Source: an uncultured beta proteobacterium
GTDB lineage: Bacteria; Pseudomonadota; Gammaproteobacteria; Burkholderiales; Burkholderiaceae_C
Direction of reading: 5' to 3'
Assembly: GCA_903928325.1 (NCBI GenBank)
Contig: CAIYQF010000320.1
Span: forward strand, 1-5,543
DNA: 5,543 nt
Shown here: positions 1 through 5,543 of the stretch, in pieces
Position numbering within the stretch: the stretch's first letter is position 1
Layout: every line of letters begins with the position of its first letter
Notes under the pieces: model-generated
Database searches by the model: none
Seen by the model: the letters and a program-made list of their open reading frames with translations, nothing else
Told to the model about the DNA's origin: nothing
Position numbers and translations under genes: made by a program

Positions 1-23
1 AGCCCACCCACCCCCAGCGACCC

Positions 24-164
24 ATGACACTGATATTGCTTGAAGCCTTGGGCGCCGGATTGATCTTTGTAGCCATCGTTTGGTGGACCATGTTTGCGGG
101 CCGCAAGAACGGCGAACTGCCCACCGCCGATGCCCCAAAGGACGACGCGCCGCCCCAGGCTTGA
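24..164 (+). CDS. Small single-pass membrane protein of unknown function (46 aa)
   Basis: I do not recognise this gene. The frame reads 46 residues, starting MTLILLEALGAGLIF. Residues 3-25 form one hydrophobic helix (LILLEALGAG then IFVAIVWWTMFA) with a Trp-Trp pair at 20-21. Arg27 and Lys28 follow at once, so by the positive-inside rule the C-terminus should face the cytoplasm. The remaining tail is polar, rich in Pro, Ala and Asp. Codons after residue 16 strongly favour G/C at the third position, as in the neighbouring genes, which supports real coding. No good Shine-Dalgarno precedes the ATG, and the frame is open upstream to the window edge, so the true start could lie further left. It ends seven bases before the convergent hydrolase gene. 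The layout (one helix, then basic residues, then a short polar tail) resembles CcoQ/FixQ-type small oxidase subunits, but this is only a resemblance in shape and no oxidase genes are visible. Confidence 0.6.
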   Translation: MTLILLEALGAGLIFVAIVWWTMFAGRKNGELPTADAPKDDAPPQA

Positions 165-171
165 AGCGCGC

Positions 172-1005
172 TCACAGCAAACGGTGCTGCAAGGCAGGCA
201 GTTGGCTGCGGCACTGAGCTAGCTGAGCCGCGTCCAGTTCGGCGATCACCACGCCCGGCTCTTGCGCCTGCTGGGCCAGCACCGTGCCCCAGGGGTCGAC
301 CAACATGGACTGGCCCCAGGTGCGCCGCCCGCTGGGGTGCGTGCCGCCCTGCGCGGCAGCGGCCACAAAGCTGAGGTTTTCAATGGCACGGGCGCGCAGC
401 AGCACTTCCCAGTGCGCCTGGCCGGTGGTGTGGGTAAAGGCGCTGGGCACCAGCAGCAGGTCTGCGCCGCGCGCGGCGTAGCTGCGGTACAGCTCAGGAA
501 AGCGCAGGTCGTAGCACACGCTCATGCCCACCTGCCAAGTGTGGCCGTCGCGCGAGGCCAGGGCAAACAAGCTGGGCGAGGCGCCGGCTTGCAGCACGCG
601 CGACTCGTCATAGGCCTCGCGGCCATTGTCGTAACGAAACAGATGCATCTTGTCGTAACGCGCCACGCACACGCCGTGGGGATCAAACGCAAGGCTGGTG
701 TTAAACACGCGCTGCGCTGGTCCTGCTGGCGCTGGCGTGGACGGCATCAGGGGCAGAGTACCGGCCACGATCCACAAACCCAGCGTGCGCGCCTGACTGG
801 CAATAAAGTCCTGGATCGGGCCTGCACCCAGCGGCTCTTGAATCGCCAGTTTGTCGCTGTCGCGCGCGCCGATCAGGCAAAAGTACTCGGGCAGCACCGC
901 CAGCTCGGCGCCTTGGGCGCTGGCTTGTGCCAACAGCGTGGTGGCTTGCGCGAGATTGTGATCCAAGGCGTCGGTGGAAACCATTTGCAAGGCGGCGACT
1001 TTCAT
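172..1005 (-). CDS. Carbon-nitrogen hydrolase of the Nit (deaminated glutathione amidase-like) branch
   Basis: This is a nitrilase-superfamily amidase of 277 residues, a normal full length for the family. The catalytic triad is complete: Glu40 in LPEYF, Lys119 in YDKMHLF and Cys164 in SVCYDLRFPELYR; Glu134 (DES) is a candidate for the second active-site glutamate. The SVCYDLRFPELYR block and the N-terminus MKVAALQMVS are typical of the Nit1/YbeM group, whose characterised members hydrolyse deaminated glutathione, a side product of transaminases, as metabolite repair. That specificity is inferred here, because related omega-amidases share the fold. There is no signal peptide or membrane segment, so it should be cytoplasmic. 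The start is well fixed: the ATG overlaps the stop of the upstream yhdP-type gene as ATGA, and a GGAG lies eight bases ahead. It is the last gene of that unit; in many gammaproteobacteria a nitrilase gene sits between yhdP and tldD, but here no tldD follows on this strand inside the window. Confidence 0.93.
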   Translation of the reverse strand: MKVAALQMVSTDALDHNLAQATTLLAQASAQGAELAVLPEYFCLIGARDSDKLAIQEPLGAGPIQDFIASQARTLGLWIVAGTLPLMPSTPAPAGPAQRVFNTSLAFDPHGVCVARYDKMHLFRYDNGREAYDESRVLQAGASPSLFALASRDGHTWQVGMSVCYDLRFPELYRSYAARGADLLLVPSAFTHTTGQAHWEVLLRARAIENLSFVAAAAQGGTHPSGRRTWGQSMLVDPWGTVLAQQAQEPGVVIAELDAAQLAQCRSQLPALQHRLL

Positions 1006-4000
1006 TGTGGCGACTCCGTTTTGGCTGGGCCAGGCTTGGCCGGCGTGGGGGGGCTGGAGCCGCGCTCCACCTTGTTCACACGGGGCTCTAGCCAGGTGCC
1101 GTCGATGTACAGCTCTTGGGTGCTGGCCTCAATCAAGGGGCGGCGCAATATCAGTTGCGCCAAAAACGTGGACAAGCCCACGATGGGGTTGATGGTGGTG
1201 GCGATCAGCGAGGCGCCCCCGGCGTTGATCTCTGGCACCACCACCACTTTGATGCTTTGCGTCTCTTTGGCAATGTCGGTGCTGCCTTCCATCAAAACGG
1301 CCGCCGTCACGCCCTTCATTTGCAGGTTGTTCGTACGCGCAATGCCTTGCGCGATGGTGACGTCGCCGCGCACAAAGTCAAAGGCAAAGCCTTCGGCAAA
1401 AACGTCTCTGAAGTCCAGCAGCAAGCGCCTGGGCAAGGACTGCAAACTCAGCACGCCCAAGAGCTTGGCGATGCCGGGGTCCGCCTTAAGAAACTGACCG
1501 TTTTCCAGGCTGACGTTAAAGCTGCCGCCCATGCTGGGATAGTCCAGCGTAATGGGAGAGCCCTGCCAGCCGACCTGGCCCTCGATCTTGCCCTTGCCTT
1601 TGCGGACCACGTCCTTCATGCCAAAGCGGCTGAGCAGGTCGCCGGAGTCGGCTATGTCGAGCTTGAAATCCAGGTTGGTGCGGCGCCGGTCTTTGGTCGC
1701 CGCGCCTTTGGCAGCGGGTGCCGCAGTGGGTGACACCGCCGTCGGCTGCAGGCGCCAAGAGCCCGATGCGTTGAGCACCGCCTCGGGCGTGCTTAGGTTA
1801 AAGCGCTTGAGCAGCCACTCGCGCTGGGGGTCGCGGGCCAGCACCGTGGTCTGGTTGATGGCCTCGACTTCCAGACGACCCAGCTTTTTGCCCAACAACT
1901 CAAAGTCCTCCACCACCACATCGAGCGCCGGGATGCCTGCAGGCTGCTCGTCGAGCAGGCTCTCGACGTCCTGGGCCGCATTGGCACCAATGGTCAGCCG
2001 CGACAAGCGGGCGTACAAACGCCCGGTGGATGCCTTGTCCGCATTCAAGGCCGGGGCGCTGGGCTGGCGGTACTCCACCAGGCCACTGAATTCGGCGGCG
2101 TCGACCTGGTTGCGCCACACCCCCGCTGCGCGCGTGCCGCTGAGATTGACGTTGTGCAAGGTGCGGCTGCCCCAGCTGATTTCGCGCGCATGCAGTGACA
2201 GTGCGCTGGGCAAAAAGTCCTGCCCCACGTTGAACTTGGGTGCCTCTGCGCCCGTAGCGGATGCCGCGTTGGCGTAGGTGCCGTCGAACACCTGCGTCCA
2301 GTTGTCCACGTCGAGCACGTCGGCCACCACACGCAGCGACACGCCCTTGGTCGGCAGGGCCGGGGGCTCAGCGCTTGGCGCCCCCACGACCAACGCACCC
2401 CGCAGCACCCGCACCGTCTCGCCCGCGCTGTCTTGCACCAGCGCCAGGCTGGCGACGTTGCCCAGGCTGGCTTGCCACTGCTCTTGTCCTTTGATGGCGG
2501 CGCCGTTGGTGCCTCGAACCGACCCCAAGGCCAGGCGCAGCGGCAGGGCCGATGCAGACTCTTTGGCAAACGGCGCAGGCAGATTCAGGGCCATGCCAAC
2601 CAGGTTGGAAGTCACCACCAAGTCGGGCCCTCCATCGCGCACCAACAGGTTGGCCTGGTAGGCCGCCGACCCGCTGGCGTAATGGGCCAGCCCCGCCAGC
2701 GAGCCCCATTCGGCGGCTTGGCGCAGCCCCTCGGCACTGGCAACGCCCTGCAAGCGCAACATGCCCGGCGACGCCTTGGCAACCGGTGTGGCATTGGGCT
2801 GGCTGGACGGGGCAGCAGGGGCAGCGACCGAGCCCAAGCCGCTGAGGTTGCCGTCCACGCGCACATCGCCCCCTAAGGCACGACCGACCACGCCATTGAC
2901 CGTGACGCCGCTCTCGGTAAAGCCAATCTGACCGCGCGCGCGCAGCACCTTGGGCGTTGCGGGCAAGACCTGAATGTCGTTGCCCAGCAGGGTGACTGAG
3001 CCGGCTACGGCCATGCGGTCGGTGTCGGCCAGGGGAAAGTCGAGTTTGACGCGGTATTCGGCCGCCCCGTTGGCCACCACCAGGCCCAAAGCATGGTCGG
3101 TCAGGTCACCCACTGCGGAGTTATTGACCACGCCCAGCGCGTCGGCCAAGGGGCTGCGCCCCTGGGCGCTGACGCTGACGCTGGCGGTGTTGTACAAATT
3201 GCTAATCACCGCGTCCGCACGCTGCACCGGCATACCGCCCCAAAGCGCGCGCACGCCGTTGAGATACAGCGCGGTGTGGTCAATGACCAACTCACCAGCG
3301 AGCTGCGTCAGCACGGGCCAGGGCTGGCGGCCTTTGGGCAGCAGGCTGGGCGGCACATAGGCATATTGCCCATTGGCCACCGTGGCCGATATCCGAAACT
3401 CGCCCTGCTTGGTCTGCGCAAAAGGGAAATACTGCAAATCGCCTTTGACTTTGACCTTGCCCGCCGTGGCCGTACCAGCGCGCACCGCGTCGTGCAGGTA
3501 GTCGCGCACCTCTTTGTCCACCTCTTGGGGCAGGTAACGGTAGACGCGCGACATGTCGGCGCGCGACAAGGTGGCCTGCACGTCCACCACGCCGGGTCCA
3601 TGGGTCAGCGCGCCTGTGGCATCGGTGTTGGTCCATTTCACCTGGCCCTCGCCCTCAAAGTCGGCATTGGCCATGTGCAGGCCCGAGGCCGAAAGCGCCA
3701 GGTGTTGGCCGTCTTTTTTCCACTGCAGGTCGGCAGACAGGTGCGCCAAGGGGAGCACCGGCTCAGCCCGGTGCGCGCCCAAGTCCAGCGCGCCGTTGGC
3801 CATCTCCAGGTGGCCCTTGCCGGCCAGCTCGGTGAGATCAAAGTCCACGTCCATGCCACGCCACCCGGGGGTGCCGCTGCGGTGTGCGGCCAGGCCCGAT
3901 TGCGTGACGCGGCCTTTGGCCGCAAACGCGCGGGGCGATTGCACTGGCCCCTTCCAGCTTGCTTGCAGTGTTTGCACCACGCCCACGGGCTTAAAGGACT

Positions 4001-5186
4001 CCAACGCCGTGCGCCACGAGGGCTCCAGGGGCAAGCGCTGCGCCAACTGGCTCAGGGCCGCCAGGTCCAGGCGATCGGCGACCAGTTCGCCGTGCTCGGC
4101 CGATGCAGTGGGGCCCGCGGCCGTGGGGGCGGATGCATCCCACAAAGACAGGCGGGCGTTGCCGCCGGGCCAGTGCATGCCGTCGGCGGTCACAAATTGC
4201 AGGCCTTGGGTGCTGTATTCGTGCCCGCCGTCGATGGCGCGCGCCGCCAGGCGGCCCGAGGCGTGGGACAAGACCACCGGCTGGCCCGCACTGGCCGGGC
4301 CCAGGTGCACATCGCTGAGCAGCACGTCGGCAGTGGCACCAGTGACGGTTGCTGCTTGCACATCGACCCAAGCGCGCAGGCTACCACGCCCCTGGTTGAG
4401 CGCAAGCCCGACGTCCATATAGGTTCGCAACTGGCCCAAGTCCACCCCATCCAAGGCGGTGTACAACTGCCCCGACCAGTCTTTCCAACGACCGGGGTGG
4501 GTGGTCCACAGGGGTTGCTTGAAAACGCCTTGCAGGTTCAGCCCGCCGCCCCAGTGCGCCGGCGGGCGGGCATGGACGCCCAGCGCGTGGCCAAAGTGGC
4601 GGTTGCGCAGCACCAGATCCACATCCATGAGCTCAAGCATCGGTGCGTCGCGCAGGGCGTCGCTCCAGCGCACCGTGCCATGGCGAATGGCGAATTCGGG
4701 CTGGCTCATCAACCAGTCAGCTAGCCCCCCGTCGACCACGTCGGCCGACGGCATTTCAAAGCCGGCAATCCACAGCGCGCCGTCGCTGGCGCGCCGAACG
4801 TCGAGTACCGGGCGGTCGATATACAACTGCTCCAATCCCCCGGCGGCCAACGAGCGTGGCGACAGGGCTGCGATGACCGAAGGCAAAGCCAAGGCGCTGC
4901 GGCCCTGGGCGTCGAAAATTTGCACATCGTGCAGCGCTACCGACGGTATCAAGCCATTGGAATACGCCTCGATGCTGCCAATGCGCACCGCCACACCCAA
5001 GCGGCGGCTGGCCTGCTGCTCCAGCCACGGGCGCAGGTCGTCGATTCGGGGCACAATGACAAAGTGCAGCGCACCCCACACCAGGACTACCAGCAGCCAT
5101 CCCAGGGCAACCAGGCGCAGCGACCATTTTGCAAGCGCTGCGCCGAGCAAAAGTGCGCGCGTTGGAGGGAGGGGGACTTCGGTCAT
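1002..5186 (-). CDS. yhdP: YhdP/TIGR02099-family AsmA-like envelope protein (phospholipid transport)
   Basis: This is a 1394-residue AsmA-like protein, somewhat longer than the roughly 1,270 residues of E. coli YhdP. YhdP, with TamB and YdbH, is implicated in moving phospholipids from the inner to the outer membrane through a long beta-groove. Visible here: a short cytoplasmic start with Arg10, Lys20 and Arg24; a membrane anchor at about 25-46 ending in IVPRIDDLRPWLE; a long beta-rich periplasmic region; and the family block at 551-630 (YLPQEV, DYLHDAV, GDLQYFPFA, QPWPVL). NLVGMALNLPAPFAK lies at 861-875. The C-terminal AsmA-like part includes LENGQFL (about 1227-1233), a hydrophobic stretch at 1314-1351 and YIDGTW at 1360-1365. 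Pro/Ala-rich linkers occur at about 785-807 and 1147-1165, with a Pro-rich tail after 1376. I find no cysteine anywhere. The ATG at 5184-5186 gives a sensible anchor topology but lacks a Shine-Dalgarno. It heads a two-gene unit with the hydrolase and diverges from glnE. The family call is firm; the transport role is taken from E. coli. Confidence 0.93.
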   Translation of the reverse strand: MTEVPLPPTRALLLGAALAKWSLRLVALGWLLVVLVWGALHFVIVPRIDDLRPWLEQQASRRLGVAVRIGSIEAYSNGLIPSVALHDVQIFDAQGRSALALPSVIAALSPRSLAAGGLEQLYIDRPVLDVRRASDGALWIAGFEMPSADVVDGGLADWLMSQPEFAIRHGTVRWSDALRDAPMLELMDVDLVLRNRHFGHALGVHARPPAHWGGGLNLQGVFKQPLWTTHPGRWKDWSGQLYTALDGVDLGQLRTYMDVGLALNQGRGSLRAWVDVQAATVTGATADVLLSDVHLGPASAGQPVVLSHASGRLAARAIDGGHEYSTQGLQFVTADGMHWPGGNARLSLWDASAPTAAGPTASAEHGELVADRLDLAALSQLAQRLPLEPSWRTALESFKPVGVVQTLQASWKGPVQSPRAFAAKGRVTQSGLAAHRSGTPGWRGMDVDFDLTELAGKGHLEMANGALDLGAHRAEPVLPLAHLSADLQWKKDGQHLALSASGLHMANADFEGEGQVKWTNTDATGALTHGPGVVDVQATLSRADMSRVYRYLPQEVDKEVRDYLHDAVRAGTATAGKVKVKGDLQYFPFAQTKQGEFRISATVANGQYAYVPPSLLPKGRQPWPVLTQLAGELVIDHTALYLNGVRALWGGMPVQRADAVISNLYNTASVSVSAQGRSPLADALGVVNNSAVGDLTDHALGLVVANGAAEYRVKLDFPLADTDRMAVAGSVTLLGNDIQVLPATPKVLRARGQIGFTESGVTVNGVVGRALGGDVRVDGNLSGLGSVAAPAAPSSQPNATPVAKASPGMLRLQGVASAEGLRQAAEWGSLAGLAHYASGSAAYQANLLVRDGGPDLVVTSNLVGMALNLPAPFAKESASALPLRLALGSVRGTNGAAIKGQEQWQASLGNVASLALVQDSAGETVRVLRGALVVGAPSAEPPALPTKGVSLRVVADVLDVDNWTQVFDGTYANAASATGAEAPKFNVGQDFLPSALSLHAREISWGSRTLHNVNLSGTRAAGVWRNQVDAAEFSGLVEYRQPSAPALNADKASTGRLYARLSRLTIGANAAQDVESLLDEQPAGIPALDVVVEDFELLGKKLGRLEVEAINQTTVLARDPQREWLLKRFNLSTPEAVLNASGSWRLQPTAVSPTAAPAAKGAATKDRRRTNLDFKLDIADSGDLLSRFGMKDVVRKGKGKIEGQVGWQGSPITLDYPSMGGSFNVSLENGQFLKADPGIAKLLGVLSLQSLPRRLLLDFRDVFAEGFAFDFVRGDVTIAQGIARTNNLQMKGVTAAVLMEGSTDIAKETQSIKVVVVPEINAGGASLIATTINPIVGLSTFLAQLILRRPLIEASTQELYIDGTWLEPRVNKVERGSSPPTPAKPGPAKTESPQ
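1014..1017 (-). promoter_or_regulatory. Ribosome binding site of the hydrolase gene, inside the end of yhdP
   Basis: On the minus strand GGAG occurs eight bases before the ATG of the hydrolase gene and lies within the last codons of the yhdP-type gene. Together with the ATGA stop/start overlap at 1002-1005, it fixes the start of the downstream gene and points to translational coupling. The two gene products would then be made from one message even though one works in the periplasm and the other in the cytoplasm. Confidence 0.6.
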
Positions 5187-5212
5187 CGGTTTGTTGTCGC
5201 TAGCCCAGAATT
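5187..5212. promoter_or_regulatory. 26-base divergent gap between the yhdP and glnE starts
   Basis: This is the only non-coding DNA between the two divergent start codons. It is too short to hold two complete sigma-70 promoters plus leaders, so promoter elements must extend into one or both coding regions. No strong Shine-Dalgarno is visible on either side: the bases just before the yhdP ATG read ACAAACCG and those before the glnE ATG read CCCAGAATT. A TAG at 5201-5203 is in frame with glnE, so its start cannot lie further left than 5204; the ATG at 5213 is the first usable start codon. Confidence 0.55.
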
Positions 5213-5238
5213 ATGACCGGCCAGCACGCACCCCAAAA
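5210..5238 (-). promoter_or_regulatory. Weak candidate promoter for yhdP overlapping the glnE start codon
   Basis: Read on the minus strand, CATAAT (5210-5215) matches five of six bases of the sigma-70 -10 consensus. It sits about 24 bases before the yhdP ATG, which would give a leader of roughly 15-20 bases. The matching -35 is poor: TTTGGG or TTTTGG at a spacing of 16-17 bases, inside glnE codons 7-9. The element would cover the ATG of glnE. Position supports it, the weak -35 does not, and an AT-rich hexamer can occur here by chance. Confidence 0.22.
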
Positions 5239-5543
5239 GTCTGATTATTCGCGCTTTGCGCAGCGCATCCGTCGCCGCTATGGGCGCGAGCTGGAGCTGC
5301 TTGCGCCCGGCGTGCCACTGCGCGGTGAACAAGACCAGGTGTTGGCCACCCTGCGCACCCAGGGCCACAGCTTGGGCGACGCCTTGCGCATGACGCGCCA
5401 GTGGGTGCTTGAGCGCCTGCTGAGCCTGGACTGCGAGCAGCGGCTGGCCTTGCAGCAGGTCACCCAGGCCATGACCGATTGGGCCGAATGCGCCCTGTGC
5501 GCCGCCTACGACCACGCCAGCGCCGAGCTGCAAATGACACATG
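5213..5543 (+). CDS. glnE: GlnE, bifunctional glutamine synthetase adenylyltransferase/adenylyl-removase (N-terminal part)
   Basis: Only the first 110 codons of a gene expected to encode about 900-950 residues are present; it runs off the right edge. GlnE attaches AMP to, and removes it from, a tyrosine of glutamine synthetase in response to PII and glutamine, so tuning ammonium assimilation in the cytoplasm. The visible part is the helical N-terminus that precedes the adenylyl-removing nucleotidyltransferase domain: YSRFAQRIRRRYGRELELLAPG at about 12-33, then a helix with LATLRTQGHSLGDALRMTRQWVLERLLSLDCE at 44-75 and VTQAMTDWAECAL at 83-95, matching the betaproteobacterial pattern of a short acid-leading helix, the (I/V)LERLxxLDCE block and a (V)TxAMTxxAE block. 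The catalytic GxDxD motif lies outside the window. The start is bounded by an in-frame TAG 10 bases upstream. It diverges from yhdP after 26 bases. Cysteines at 74, 93 and 96 are present. The identification rests on the N-terminus alone. Confidence 0.85.
   Translation, partial: MTGQHAPQKSDYSRFAQRIRRRYGRELELLAPGVPLRGEQDQVLATLRTQGHSLGDALRMTRQWVLERLLSLDCEQRLALQQVTQAMTDWAECALCAAYDHASAELQMTH

Noticed and set aside
165..172. Palindrome AGCGCGCT between the convergent stops
   Set aside because: At eight bases with no loop and no following T run it is too short for an intrinsic terminator, and such GC palindromes are common at this base composition.
262..1497. A 411-codon open frame on the plus strand opposite the hydrolase gene and the end of yhdP
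   Set aside because: It spans the antisense of two well-supported genes, has no recognisable motif and shows shadow-type composition.
3167..3186. Short tandem GCTGAC-like repeat
   Set aside because: Only about two and a half copies, and it simply encodes an alternating Ser-Val beta strand (SVSVSA) of YhdP.
3093..4724. A 543-codon open frame on the plus strand opposite yhdP
   Set aside because: It lies wholly inside a gene with clear family motifs. Its product is rich in His, Gln, Gly, Arg and Val with no domain, helix pattern or motif, as expected from reading high-GC codons antisense.
4459..5244. A 261-codon plus-strand frame bridging the yhdP/glnE gap
   Set aside because: It is antisense to the conserved YhdP N-terminal anchor region, low in hydrophobic order and Ser/Arg/Pro-rich, so it is treated as a shadow frame.
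5191..5244. Possible leader peptide starting at TTG TTG before and across the glnE start
   Set aside because: The purine tract is too far upstream to serve it, the codons after the gap overlap glnE in another frame, and nothing in the peptide suggests attenuation.
5183..5542. An open frame on the minus strand opposite glnE
   Set aside because: The plus strand encodes a convincing GlnE N-terminus. The minus frame has no family features and overlaps the yhdP start in another frame.

Overview
This is an ordinary-looking chromosomal stretch from a GC-rich betaproteobacterium, most likely of the Comamonadaceae (Acidovorax/Rhodoferax-like). The placement rests on three things: the strong preference for G or C at third codon positions, the character of the GlnE N-terminus, and a very large AsmA-like YhdP protein followed directly by a nitrilase-family gene. 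I see no mobile element, CRISPR array, RNA gene, prophage or defence gene.

Layout from left to right. At 24-164 (+) lies a short gene for a 46-residue single-pass membrane protein that I cannot name. Seven bases after its stop, the convergent minus-strand gene at 172-1005 ends; it encodes a cytoplasmic carbon-nitrogen hydrolase of the Nit (deaminated glutathione amidase-like) branch with a complete Glu-Lys-Cys triad. That gene overlaps by four bases (ATGA) the 3' end of its upstream partner at 1002-5186 (-), a 1394-residue YhdP/TIGR02099-type protein: an inner-membrane-anchored, mostly periplasmic AsmA-like protein implicated in phospholipid delivery to the outer membrane. Diverging from it after only 26 bases, the first 110 codons of glnE (5213-5543, +) run off the right edge. 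GlnE is the bifunctional adenylyltransferase/adenylyl-removase that sets glutamine synthetase activity.

How they fit together. yhdP and the hydrolase gene are almost certainly one transcription unit with coupled translation. glnE is separately and divergently transcribed, and the 26-base gap means that at least one of the two promoters must lie inside the opposite gene's 5' coding region. The jobs are distinct (envelope lipid transport, metabolite repair, nitrogen control), and I see no direct biochemical link. The window is about 98-99% coding, with no gene-free stretch longer than 26 bases. Long open frames opposite yhdP and the hydrolase are composition-driven shadows. I found no convincing new system. 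The points most worth a second look are the compact divergent start region, the unnamed small membrane protein, and the complete absence of cysteine from the 1394-residue YhdP.
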